Shown here: positions 26,161 through 34,292 of the stretch, piece after piece
Layout of the letters: each line of letters starts with the position of its first letter
How positions within the stretch are numbered: position 1 is the stretch's first letter
Origin: Moraxella atlantae NBRC 14588
GTDB lineage: Bacteria > Pseudomonadota > Gammaproteobacteria > Pseudomonadales > Moraxellaceae
Direction of reading: 5' to 3'
DNA length: 64,000 nucleotides
Assembly: GCF_001591265.1 (NCBI RefSeq)
Contig: NZ_BCUL01000001.1
Span: 124,001 to 188,000, forward strand
Made by a program: the position numbers and the translations under genes
Notes under the pieces: model-generated
What the model saw: only the letters and a program-made list of their open reading frames with translations
Databases searched by the model: none
What the model was told of the DNA's origin: nothing

Positions 26161-27210
26161 ATGCTAAGCTATATCATCAAGCGATTGCTGCTCATCATGC
26201 CAACGTTGTTTTTGATTTTGCTGACCAATTTTGTCATCGTGCAAGCTGCGCCTGGCGGACCCGTTGAGCAAAAAATTGCCCAAGTTGAGGATGCGCAAAA
26301 AACGGGTGCAACGCAAACCCAGCTGGCTACCACAACGTATCAAGGCAGCCGTGGGCTGTCGCCGCAGATGGTGGAGGCTATCAAGGCACAATATGGTTTT
26401 GATAAACCTGCGCCTGAACGCTTTTGGCAGATGTTGCGCCAGTACGTGCAGTTAGATTTTGGTGAATCATTTTTTAAGGGGCAACCTGTTACTAGCTTAA
26501 TTTGGCAAAAGTTGCCCGTATCGATCTCACTGGGGCTTTGGTCTACGCTGCTGATTTACGCCGTGTCTGTGCCACTGGGGATTTATAAAGCCGTGCACCA
26601 CCAAGGCAGTGTTGATAAACTCTCTGCGCTGCTGCTAGCGGTGGGTTATGCTGTGCCTGTGTTTGTACTGGCGGTGGTGCTATTGGTGTTGTTTGCTGGC
26701 GGCAGTTTTTGGCAGGTGTTTCCGCTGCAAGGCTTGCACGCTGAAAACGCCGATCAGTTGCCGCTGATGGCACGGATCAAGGATTATATTTGGCATTTGG
26801 TGTTGCCGCTGACGGCAAGCACGGTGGGTGGTTTTGCGGGGCTGACGTATTTGACCAAGTTTAGTTTTTTAGAAGAGCTTGGCAAGCCGTATGTTTTGAC
26901 CGCGCGTAGCAAGGGAATCAGTGAGCGGCAGGTGCTGTACGGGCATGTGTTTGCCAATGCCATGCTGATTATGATTGCAGGGTTGCCTGCGGCGATTGTC
27001 GGTATGTTTTTTGGTAGCAATTTTTTGGTTGAGGTGATTTTTAATCTCGATGGGCTGGGGCGGCTTGGGTTTGAGGCGATTGTGCAGCGCGATTATCCTG
27101 TGATTTTTGGCACGTTGTTTATTTTTACCTTGCTTGGACTGGTGTTGCAGCTTGTCAGCGATGTTATGTATCAGCTGATTGATCCACGCATTGATTTTGA
27201 CGGTCAGTAG
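26161..27210 (+). CDS. yejB: Peptide ABC transporter permease YejB
   Basis: Inner-membrane permease of the Yej oligopeptide/microcin C-type importer, about 349 residues. The start MLSYIIKRLLLIMPTLF and the NFVIVQAAPGGPVEQ segment are characteristic of YejB, as is the long periplasmic insert with YGFDKPAPERFWQML. The EAA-like loop reads YVLTARSKGISERQVLYGHVF. I chose ATG 26161 over a GTG two codons upstream. It is followed after 25 bases by yejE. In E. coli the operon is yejABEF; here no yejA is in the window and a yejF gene lies about 33 kb away. Confidence 0.9.
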   Translation: MLSYIIKRLLLIMPTLFLILLTNFVIVQAAPGGPVEQKIAQVEDAQKTGATQTQLATTTYQGSRGLSPQMVEAIKAQYGFDKPAPERFWQMLRQYVQLDFGESFFKGQPVTSLIWQKLPVSISLGLWSTLLIYAVSVPLGIYKAVHHQGSVDKLSALLLAVGYAVPVFVLAVVLLVLFAGGSFWQVFPLQGLHAENADQLPLMARIKDYIWHLVLPLTASTVGGFAGLTYLTKFSFLEELGKPYVLTARSKGISERQVLYGHVFANAMLIMIAGLPAAIVGMFFGSNFLVEVIFNLDGLGRLGFEAIVQRDYPVIFGTLFIFTLLGLVLQLVSDVMYQLIDPRIDFDGQ

Positions 27211-27235
27211 TTTTGATAAGACAAGGATAACAAGC

Positions 27236-28258
27236 GTGCGCCGACTTTCACCGATTTGGCAACAACGATTGGTACGACTGCGGCGTAACCGCGTCGGTTG
27301 GGTGTCGCTGTGGCTGTTTGGGCTGATTTTTGCGGTGTGTTTGGGGGCGAATTTGCTGGCAAATGATCAGCCGCTGTGGGTCAAATACGAGGGACGGTAT
27401 TATTTTCCTGTGGTTAAGACTTATCCTGAAACCACGTTTGGCGGTGTGTTTGAGACCGCGACCAACTACCAAGACCCTGCTGTGCAAGCGTTGATTAACG
27501 CGCACGGGTACTTGCAAATGCCGCCGATACCTTATGCTGACCAAACGCCTGCGGTGACACGCCTTGAGCCGTACCCTGCGCCGCCAAATGCAAAAAACTG
27601 GCTAGGTACCGACGACCAAGGGCGCGATGTGTTGGCGCGCGTGCTGTATGGGCTGCGCGTATCGTTGCTGTTTGGGCTGGCATTGACGCTGGCAGGGTCG
27701 CTGATTGGCATTGCTATCGGTGCGGTGCAAGGCTACTATGGCGGTAAGGTGGATTTGTTTGGGCAGCGGCTGCTTGAGGTGTGGGGCGGTTTGCCGCAGC
27801 TGTTTATGATTATGATTTTGGTGAGCTTGTTTCGCCCAAGCGTGTATTGGCTATTTGCTTTGATGTTGTTGTTTGGTTGGCAGGCGTTGGTGGGGCTGGT
27901 ACGGGCTGAGTTTTTGCGCGCGCGTAACTTTGATTATGTACTGGCAGCGCGGGCATTGGGTGCGTCGGATTATGCTATTATGCGCCGCCATATTTTGCCC
28001 AATGCTATGTCATCAAGTCTATCGCAGCTACCGTTTATTTTAACCGCCAACATCACCGCACTGACGACGCTGGATTATTTGGGCTATGGCTTGCCTGCAG
28101 GGTCGCCATCATTGGGTGAGCTGATTTTGCAGGGCAAAAATAACCTTGACGCGCCGTGGTTGGCGTTGGCAGGGTTTTTTAGTTTAACGGTGGTGTTGTC
28201 ATTGCTGATTTTCATTGGTGAGGCATTGCGCGATGCATTCGACCCACGCGCACGATAA
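27236..28258 (+). CDS. yejE: Peptide ABC transporter permease YejE
   Basis: Second permease of the Yej importer, 340 residues, the same as E. coli YejE. The N-terminus reads RRLSPIWQQRLVRLRRNRVGW, followed by a membrane segment and the periplasmic stretch YPETTFGGVFETATNYQDP that is typical of YejE. The motif NWLGTDDQGRDVLARVLYGLR and the EAA loop YVLAARALGASDYAIMRRHILP are present. The GTG at 27236 is preferred because AAGGA lies eight bases upstream; an earlier in-frame start at 27179 would overlap yejB. A MOSC gene follows after 16 bases. Confidence 0.9.
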   Translation: MRRLSPIWQQRLVRLRRNRVGWVSLWLFGLIFAVCLGANLLANDQPLWVKYEGRYYFPVVKTYPETTFGGVFETATNYQDPAVQALINAHGYLQMPPIPYADQTPAVTRLEPYPAPPNAKNWLGTDDQGRDVLARVLYGLRVSLLFGLALTLAGSLIGIAIGAVQGYYGGKVDLFGQRLLEVWGGLPQLFMIMILVSLFRPSVYWLFALMLLFGWQALVGLVRAEFLRARNFDYVLAARALGASDYAIMRRHILPNAMSSSLSQLPFILTANITALTTLDYLGYGLPAGSPSLGELILQGKNNLDAPWLALAGFFSLTVVLSLLIFIGEALRDAFDPRAR

Positions 28259-28274
28259 AATTTAAGGCGAAACA

Positions 28275-28964
28275 ATGAGCGATAACCAAAATTTACCGCG
28301 CTTGATTGGAATGTTAAGTGACGTACGCGCAGGCAAGGCGGATTATTTTGCCCGTGATAAGCTCAGCGCGATTAACAAATACCCCGTGCAAGGCGCGGTG
28401 GCGGTGAATTATCTGGGCTTAGTCACCGATGAGCAAGCCGATCGCAGACATCACGGCGGTCACCTCAAAGCCGTGCACCAAATGCCTGTGACGACGTATG
28501 CCAAAATCAACGCGGCGTTTGGTATGGATGTTGCCATCGGTACGTTGGGCGAAAATTTGACCGTCACCACGCCTGATGTGCCGATGCAAGAATGCAATGT
28601 GTGCATCGGCGATGTGTATCGCTTTGGTGAGGATGACGCAAGCAGCGTCAAATTGCGTGTTGTGCAGCCGCGTCGCCCTTGTTTTAAAATCAATGACCAG
28701 CTGGGGCGTTATGGGATGGCGTCGTTTATCAGCCAGCAGGGCATAGCAGGGTGGTATTTTCAGGTGGTGCAAGATGGCAAATTGTCGGCAGGTCTGCCCG
28801 TGTATCTGGTCGCGCGTCCGTATGCGTTTGCCGATTTGGCGACGCTATGGCAGCTTGCCAACCAAACGGGTAAGCTGCCTGCCGATGTCGTCGAGCGTTG
28901 GCTGGCGATTGATTGCCTAGAGGGCAGTTGGAAGGCAATGTTGGCCAAAAAATGCGCGCAATAG
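28275..28964 (+). CDS. MOSC-domain protein (YiiM-like)
   Basis: MOSC (molybdenum cofactor sulfurase C-terminal-like) domain protein, 229 residues, with the YiiM layout: a beta-rich MOSC core with HHGGHLKAVHQMP, LGENLTV and the conserved metal/sulfur-carrying Cys136 in PRRPCFKIN, then a small C-terminal three-helix domain (LPADVVERWLAIDCLEGSWK). YiiM of E. coli reduces N-hydroxylated bases and protects against hydroxylaminopurine. AAGGCGA precedes the ATG. It may be the last gene of the yejBE transcript and is convergent with the TerD-domain gene, 15 bases apart. Confidence 0.88.
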   Translation: MSDNQNLPRLIGMLSDVRAGKADYFARDKLSAINKYPVQGAVAVNYLGLVTDEQADRRHHGGHLKAVHQMPVTTYAKINAAFGMDVAIGTLGENLTVTTPDVPMQECNVCIGDVYRFGEDDASSVKLRVVQPRRPCFKINDQLGRYGMASFISQQGIAGWYFQVVQDGKLSAGLPVYLVARPYAFADLATLWQLANQTGKLPADVVERWLAIDCLEGSWKAMLAKKCAQ

Positions 28965-28979
28965 GTGCTCAGCAAGCCA

Positions 28980-30194
28980 TTATTTTGCCGCGCGTACCAA
29001 GTGCTCGCTGACCGCGTGCTCAAGCGAGACTTTTTTGCTGATTTTAAGTGGCAAATTCTCCTCACGAAACCGCCAGCTATCGGCCGAACGGCTTAGGGTT
29101 GCTAGCCACAACGCGCGGCAGCCATCAGGCAGACGCGTCAAATCAACGGTGGCAATCTCGTTGCCTTCATCGTCGGCAAGCTGACAGCGGCCGCTGTGCG
29201 CTTGTGACAGTCCATAATCGCCATAACTTGACACCACAAACACCAGCTGAAACACGGCAGGCGCGATGCGTGGCAGCAAAATTGCCATGCGCTCTTGGTG
29301 GCTACCATGATCGGGGATGAGGTTTTTGCGCTCATCGGCTTTGAGTGTGTCATCTAGCCGTGGATCGGGCTGTGGTGGCGTGTCGCCTAATAGTTCATCG
29401 CCCAAATAGCGCACCGCCTCAGCTTGATCGCGCACATTTTTAAACCACACGCGCTCAAGCACTTCGCCATAGCGGTTACACAATAAGCATAATAAATCCA
29501 AATCCACCGTTTGCGTGCTGTGTTTTAAGCCAAAAAACTTGGATTGGCTAATATCGGTGCGTTGCCATTCGGCAGTCAAAATCCACTGCTTAAGCGCGAC
29601 ACCCATGTGCTCAATCAACCGACCGCGCGCATCGGCAATCTTTTGTGGGTCGCCAAGCACGCGTTGGTGGCTGTTTGCCAAAATACTGGCATCGGTGATG
29701 GCGTCAGCTTTGGGCGTTTTTACCAAGTGTTCATGCGCACCAAGCCCATCACCGATAAACGCGCTGGCTGGCTGGCTTGGGATATAGCTGGTATGCGTTG
29801 GCGTGTCAGTCGGTGTGGGGGTAAGTCGTTCGGTGCTTAGCGGCTCGGCAAGCGCATTGTGTAGCACAGGCCCAGACAACGGCTGACTGGCAGGCAAGGC
29901 GCTTGGTTTAACGGGCGTGGCAAAGGTGGTATCATCGCGCAAATCGCTGTACACGATATCAGGCGGGGTAGGGGTAGCAGGGATAAATGATGGCGTGACG
30001 GTCGGCGCAGGCGTGCTGTCAGGCTCGGTTTTGGGTTTTGAGGTTTTGACCAAAGTTTCGCCTTCGGTGATCGCTTGTGTTTTTGCCTGTAGCGGATCTG
30101 GCTGATTGACGTGACTTGGTTGGTCTTGGTTTAAATTTTCGTCGCTTAACTCTTTGTCGTTTGCGTCTTTTGTGTGTCGGTCGTTTGCGTTCAT
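28980..30194 (-). CDS. TerD-domain protein with long disordered N-terminus
   Basis: Protein of 404 residues. The first 190 or so are low-complexity, rich in Pro, Thr, Ser, Asp and Gln, with no signal peptide. From about residue 205 the C-terminal half matches the TerD/TerZ fold used in tellurite-resistance and chemical-stress systems: TVDLDLLCLLCNRYGEVLERVWF, a middle GDYGL segment, and ADDEGNEIATVDLTRLPDG followed by SADSWRFREENLPL. Calcium-binding Asp residues typical of TerD appear only in part. It lies 49 bases downstream of the WYL regulator on the same strand, so the two are probably co-transcribed. The usual terABC partners are not in the window. Confidence 0.75.
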   Translation of the reverse strand: MNANDRHTKDANDKELSDENLNQDQPSHVNQPDPLQAKTQAITEGETLVKTSKPKTEPDSTPAPTVTPSFIPATPTPPDIVYSDLRDDTTFATPVKPSALPASQPLSGPVLHNALAEPLSTERLTPTPTDTPTHTSYIPSQPASAFIGDGLGAHEHLVKTPKADAITDASILANSHQRVLGDPQKIADARGRLIEHMGVALKQWILTAEWQRTDISQSKFFGLKHSTQTVDLDLLCLLCNRYGEVLERVWFKNVRDQAEAVRYLGDELLGDTPPQPDPRLDDTLKADERKNLIPDHGSHQERMAILLPRIAPAVFQLVFVVSSYGDYGLSQAHSGRCQLADDEGNEIATVDLTRLPDGCRALWLATLSRSADSWRFREENLPLKISKKVSLEHAVSEHLVRAAK

Positions 30195-30243
30195 CGTCTA
30201 TGCTCTATTTGTTAAAAAATTTTAACATCAATCCTAAAACTGG

Positions 30244-31317
30244 TTAGTCGTCAGTTACTGTGGCTGATGCTTGATTGACATCCGTCTCACGCACCGCCGC
30301 TGCCAAAATCGGCGGCTCGATATGGCGTAAACCCTTGCCAAAACCACGCAGCCACCAAACCAACTGTGAAGTTAAATTGACAGTCGCCTTAACGTGTAAA
30401 CCTGCATCATCCTTCCAAGTGTGTTGGTCGGTGCTAAGCGCGCTCTCGAGTAGACTTTTGCCTGCCGTGGGCGCAAAAATCAAATGCACCGCCACACTTG
30501 GTGGCTCGTAGCGGCTGCTATCGCTGGTTGTATCGGCGGTTTTGAGCTGCTCAAATAGCGCAAACGCAAACCCCATCGCGCCTGAATTAAGATAAGCATC
30601 AAGGTTAAAGTTGTCGGACAGCTTGGCAGGCTGGTCGCTGACACGCGCGCTGTCAAAACGATGCAGGGCAAAATAGCGGATATCATCGGGCGATTTATCC
30701 TGACGGCTGGCAAGCAGATAAATCACCACACCGCGCTGCACAATGGCCAACGGGTTAAGCACGTATTCGCTGGCTTCATCGCGGCCGCGCGCCTTGTAGC
30801 AGGCAATCAATTGGCGATTTTGAAACAGCGCGTCGTACACCGCCTCTTTGGCTTCTATCTTGACAGCAGGCGCAATCAGCGGCTGATTGGCGGACAAAAT
30901 CCGCACACGGTTAAGCCATGTATTTGCCACCTTGCTGTCTTTGAGCTGACGGCTGGCAAGGTCAAACCACGGCATCAGCTCATCGAGCACGGCAGGGGGC
31001 AGTAGATGGGTCAGATTGTCTTTAACCATGCTAAACGCCACCGCTTGCGACAGCGTCATGTGCGGCAGGGTTTGCAGCGGCGCGTCCTCACGCCACCGCC
31101 AACCTTGTGGGTTGGTGTGATTTTTTTCAATTGGAAAACGCTCGGCAAGTGCGTTCAAATCGCGCTGAATGGTACGTAGGCTGATATCAAAGCCCATCAA
31201 ATCCAGCTGTTCTTTGATGTGTGCCGTACCCAGCCAGCGTTTGCGATCAAGCTGCGACAAAATTTGCCATTGTCGGGCGGTGGTCGCGGTTGCGTTGTTG
31301 TCTTGCGCTTTACTCAT
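30244..31317 (-). CDS. WYL-domain transcriptional regulator
   Basis: Regulator of 357 residues with a winged helix-turn-helix at the N-terminus (about 15-75: QWQILSQLDRKRWLGTAHIKEQL, FDISLRTIQRDLNALAERFP), a WYL ligand-sensing domain (about 165-235, including IACYKARGRDEASEYVLNPLAIVQRG) and a C-terminal WCX-like extension. Proteins of this layout are ligand-responsive repressors or activators; the BrxR/CapW branch controls phage-defence loci. Three 14-bp direct repeats start ten bases upstream of its start codon and are good candidates for its own operator. Its only likely co-transcribed partner here is the TerD-domain gene. Confidence 0.88.
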   Translation of the reverse strand: MSKAQDNNATATTARQWQILSQLDRKRWLGTAHIKEQLDLMGFDISLRTIQRDLNALAERFPIEKNHTNPQGWRWREDAPLQTLPHMTLSQAVAFSMVKDNLTHLLPPAVLDELMPWFDLASRQLKDSKVANTWLNRVRILSANQPLIAPAVKIEAKEAVYDALFQNRQLIACYKARGRDEASEYVLNPLAIVQRGVVIYLLASRQDKSPDDIRYFALHRFDSARVSDQPAKLSDNFNLDAYLNSGAMGFAFALFEQLKTADTTSDSSRYEPPSVAVHLIFAPTAGKSLLESALSTDQHTWKDDAGLHVKATVNLTSQLVWWLRGFGKGLRHIEPPILAAAVRETDVNQASATVTDD

Positions 31318-31326
31318 GTGATTAAA

Positions 31327-31374
31327 GTTTTATAACAATGAGGTGAAGTTTTATAACAATGTTTTATAACAATG
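31327..31374 (-). promoter_or_regulatory. Three direct repeats upstream of the WYL regulator
   Basis: GTTTTATAACAATG occurs at 31327-31340, 31348-31361 and 31361-31374. The array begins ten bases upstream of the WYL gene start (31317), where an autoregulator would bind, and contains TATAA-like promoter sequence. Operator function is inferred. Confidence 0.55.
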
Positions 31375-31504
31375 AAGTGATGGCAATTTTTAGCAGTTTA
31401 GCAAATGATTAAAGCTATTATAGGTCAGAATATGTCGTGCGTCACCTGTCATCATACGGCGGATTTGTAACGCTATAAAACTGCTTATGCTGACGGCATG
31501 ATTT

Positions 31505-31513
31505 TGCTATAAT
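31505..31513 (+). promoter_or_regulatory. Extended -10 promoter of sdaA
   Basis: TGCTATAAT, a perfect extended -10 element, ends 77 bases before the sdaA start; the upstream TTATGC at 31485-31490 is a weak -35. Confidence 0.55.
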
Positions 31514-31590
31514 CAGTGCAATTTAAATCGCCACATTTGTAACAAATTTGCGGCAAGGATTGCTAAGCTTAATTGAATAGAGAACCGTGC

Positions 31591-33066
31591 ATGATTAGCA
31601 TATTTGATTTATTTAAAATCGGTATTGGACCATCAAGCTCACACACCGTCGGGCCGATGAAGGCCGCCAATTTGTTTATTGCTGAGCTGCGCGCGGCAGG
31701 CGTGCTGGCGCAAGTCACGCGTATTGAGGCGGTACTGTATGGCTCCTTGGGCGCGACGGGGCGCGGGCATGGCAGTGATATCGCGGTCATGCTTGGCTTG
31801 ATGGGTGAGATTCCCGAAACCACCGAGGTTAAAACCATTGGACAAAAAATTGCTGATATTTATGCCAAACATGAGCTTCATGTAGCAGGGCAGCATAGCA
31901 TTGCGTTTGACCCTAACCGTGATTTGCTACTCAATGGTATGGAGGCGTTACCATATCACCCCAATGCCTTGACGTTGGCGGCATGGGATGGCGAGACGCT
32001 GTTGCACCACAACACCTATTATTCAATTGGTGGCGGCTTTGTCATGACTGAGCAAGAAGCGCGTGCCGACGCACCTGTGATTGACAGCGTGGCAAAACCC
32101 GTGCCGTATCCGTTTCGCACAGCCAAGCAGCTGCTAGAATTGTGCCAAACGCATGGCATGAGTATGGCGGATATCGTCCGCGCCAATGAACGCGCCAATT
32201 TATCAGATACGGCGATTCATGATGGTTTGATGGCGATTTGGGATGTCATGCAAAGCTGCGTCAATGACGGCTGCCACAATGACGGCATCTTACCTGGTGG
32301 GCTCAATGTGCAGCGGCGTGCCAAGGCGATTTATCAACAGCTATCTGCCGCCGACAGTCGCAAGGCGTTCAATGACGCGCTGGCAGTGATGGATTGGGTC
32401 AATTTGTACGCCTTGGCAGTCAATGAAGAAAATGCCAGCGGTGGGCGTGTGGTTACTGCACCGACCAATGGCGCGGCAGGCGTGATTCCTGCTGTTATGC
32501 ACTATTACCGCGATTTTTGCCCAAATTATAGCGTGCAGGGTATTGAGGATTTTTTACTCACCGCCGCAGCGATTGGTATCATCATCAAAGAAAACGCCTC
32601 AATTTCGGGCGCAGAAGTCGGTTGTCAAGGCGAGGTCGGTTCGGCGTGCGCCATGGCAGCGGCAGGTTTGACCCATGTGCTTGGTGGTACGCCTGCCCAA
32701 TGCGCCAACGCAGCAGAAATCGGTATCGAGCACCATTTGGGCATGACCTGTGACCCCATCGCAGGCTTGGTGCAAGTGCCGTGTATTGAGCGCAACGCCA
32801 TGGCAGCGATCAAAGCCATCAATGCCTCACGCTTAGCCCTCAAAGGCAACGGGCAACACGTCGTGTCACTGGATAAAGCCATCAAAACCATGAAAGATAC
32901 GGGGCTTGATATGATGGCAAAATACAAAGAAACCGCGATGGGTGGGCTTGCCATCAACGTATTAGACCCCGTGATTGACGCAGGGCTAGACACGCCGCTT
33001 GGTGAGTTGGTAGAAATTGAAAAAATCCCGACGGTGGATGTAACCGTCAATTACAGCCAATGCTAA
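31591..33066 (+). CDS. sdaA: L-serine ammonia-lyase, iron-sulfur type
   Basis: Single-chain L-serine dehydratase, 491 residues, which deaminates serine to pyruvate with a [4Fe-4S] cluster. The N-terminal beta domain begins [23 protein letters not shown], and the alpha domain has [40 protein letters not shown] and [20 protein letters not shown], containing the cluster cysteines. The ATG at 31591 gives the exact family N-terminus; a TTG six codons upstream is not needed. It is preceded by a good extended -10 element. Downstream the base composition changes sharply. Confidence 0.95.
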   Translation: MISIFDLFKIGIGPSSSHTVGPMKAANLFIAELRAAGVLAQVTRIEAVLYGSLGATGRGHGSDIAVMLGLMGEIPETTEVKTIGQKIADIYAKHELHVAGQHSIAFDPNRDLLLNGMEALPYHPNALTLAAWDGETLLHHNTYYSIGGGFVMTEQEARADAPVIDSVAKPVPYPFRTAKQLLELCQTHGMSMADIVRANERANLSDTAIHDGLMAIWDVMQSCVNDGCHNDGILPGGLNVQRRAKAIYQQLSAADSRKAFNDALAVMDWVNLYALAVNEENASGGRVVTAPTNGAAGVIPAVMHYYRDFCPNYSVQGIEDFLLTAAAIGIIIKENASISGAEVGCQGEVGSACAMAAAGLTHVLGGTPAQCANAAEIGIEHHLGMTCDPIAGLVQVPCIERNAMAAIKAINASRLALKGNGQHVVSLDKAIKTMKDTGLDMMAKYKETAMGGLAINVLDPVIDAGLDTPLGELVEIEKIPTVDVTVNYSQC

Positions 33067-33283
33067 CAAGGGTCAGCGCATTTTTATAGCACACCAATCT
33101 ATCACAACAAATCGAGTAATTGATAGCAGTCAACCGCAATTTGACCGCACAGAACGAGCGATTGAACAACGAGAACGAGAAGCTAGCCAATATCAACAGA
33201 CAGCAGAACGATTTACTTACCAAACTGTTAGGGAAATCGAAAAAGAATTAAATCCAAATCAAGATAGGGGTATAAGTTTGTGA
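33062..33283 (+). pseudogene. Possible 3' remnant of a plasmid mobilisation (MobA/MobL-like) gene
   Basis: An open frame without a start codon runs to a TGA at 33281-33283 and reads as a charged, coiled-coil tail (for example DRTERAIEQREREASQYQQ, then VREIEKELNPNQDRGISL). This resembles C-terminal ends of plasmid relaxases from memory, but the match is not proven. The frame differs from that of sdaA, so it is not readthrough. It may be a scar of integrated plasmid DNA. Confidence 0.35.
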
Positions 33284-33343
33284 TGTATTTGCTTTACAAA
33301 TAATGTGGAAATGCTAATGCCCTGTGGTTGTCATAAACTTGAC

Positions 33344-33646
33344 CTAGTTTTTATTAAAATTTGATAAAATACTAGGAAGTTCAGATTTTGATTTTTCAAT
33401 ATTACTAAAAACAATATTTAAAACATCTATCTTGTATTCATCACTATCAAAATCACTATTCCAATGCTCAAATTCATGTTTCCCATTCGGCTCATAAGTG
33501 ATTTTTACCGCTTTCTTGGTTTCTGTATCAATAAAACTCACATTATCGTCTGTATCAATTAGCGTACCATCATTGCCTTTTTTATTTAACCACTCTTTCC
33601 ATTGTCTATCAGCATTAACGGATTGCCATAATTCTAATGATTTCAT
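33344..33646 (-). CDS. Small acidic protein of unknown function
   Basis: A 100-residue soluble protein, unusually AT-rich in codon use compared with the flanking core genes. It is acidic, with many Asp and Glu (HWNSDFDSDEYKID), starts MKSLELWQSVNADRQW, and has no signal peptide or membrane segment. A strong ribosome-binding site (AAGGTGA) precedes the ATG at 33646, so it looks like a real gene. It lies 21 bases downstream of an exported-protein gene on the same strand. The size and acidity are reminiscent of immunity proteins, but no toxin is present beside it; I do not assign a function. Confidence 0.6.
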   Translation of the reverse strand: MKSLELWQSVNADRQWKEWLNKKGNDGTLIDTDDNVSFIDTETKKAVKITYEPNGKHEFEHWNSDFDSDEYKIDVLNIVFSNIEKSKSELPSILSNFNKN

Positions 33647-33667
33647 AAATTCACCTTACTAAATTTG

Positions 33668-34051
33668 TTATTTAAAAGCTTGTCCTGCGATTACTTCAAT
33701 ATCAATGCGAGCAGTTGGGTCTTTTCTATTAGGGTCTTGACAAGTTTTACTAACAGGGGCAGATACTCCACCAGAAGCCTTAGCACTTTGAATGAATTTT
33801 TTGGCACAATCATAGGCATTAAGACGTTCTTTTTTTTCAGCGGAAGACAATGAGTTCCAAACGGTATCTAATTCAGTATCTAATTTTACTAAACCATATT
33901 CAGCAGTAATTGGAGTAGCTGAGTTCCATGCAGACGATTTTTCTACCAATGGTTGTTTACCTTGAGCTTGTATTCTACCCCTATTTTCTGCACCTACAGC
34001 ATAGGTTGTACTAGATAAAGCAAGTACGACAATTAAAGCTTTTTTCAACAT
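33668..34051 (-). CDS. Small exported protein of unknown function
   Basis: A 127-residue protein with a Sec signal peptide starting MLKKALIVVLALSSTTYAVGA, cleaved near residue 21. The mature part contains VKLDTELDTVWNSLSSAEKK, then NAYDCAKKFI and a second Cys in SKTCQDP, so one disulfide is likely. The spacing loosely recalls lysozyme-inhibitor LprI-type proteins, but the match is weak. I chose the ATG at 34051 (GGGAAC upstream) rather than one seven codons earlier, because it puts the signal peptide at the N-terminus. It is AT-rich like its neighbour and probably in the same two-gene unit. Confidence 0.6.
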   Translation of the reverse strand: MLKKALIVVLALSSTTYAVGAENRGRIQAQGKQPLVEKSSAWNSATPITAEYGLVKLDTELDTVWNSLSSAEKKERLNAYDCAKKFIQSAKASGGVSAPVSKTCQDPNRKDPTARIDIEVIAGQAFK

Positions 34052-34123
34052 AATAGTTCCCTTATCTATCAATAAATAAAATTTGATTTTATTTAAATAT
34101 CATAAAAAATTGTTATTTTTTGT

Positions 34124-34279
34124 TTAGTTTTTAAACCCAAGTTCGGTTAAATATTGGCGGTAAAATTCGACCTTTTCGCTATTGCCTAATTCTGATTTAA
34201 CACGGCTTAGGTAATCTGAAGAACTTTCACCCATGCGAGCGTGCCAACTTCCAATCTTAGCGACAATCTGAGTCATCAT
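34124..34279 (-). CDS. Short ORF, 51 residues, doubtful
   Basis: A 51-codon frame beginning 14 bases after the recJ stop on the same strand. It reads as a soluble peptide with IGSWHARMGES and EFYRQYLTELGFKN. The amino-acid use looks protein-like and less AT-rich than the two genes downstream. There is no clear ribosome-binding site, so it may be a coupled small gene or the tail of a lost gene. No family recognised. Confidence 0.35.
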   Translation of the reverse strand: MMTQIVAKIGSWHARMGESSSDYLSRVKSELGNSEKVEFYRQYLTELGFKN

Positions 34280-34292
34280 TTTAAAGACATTC

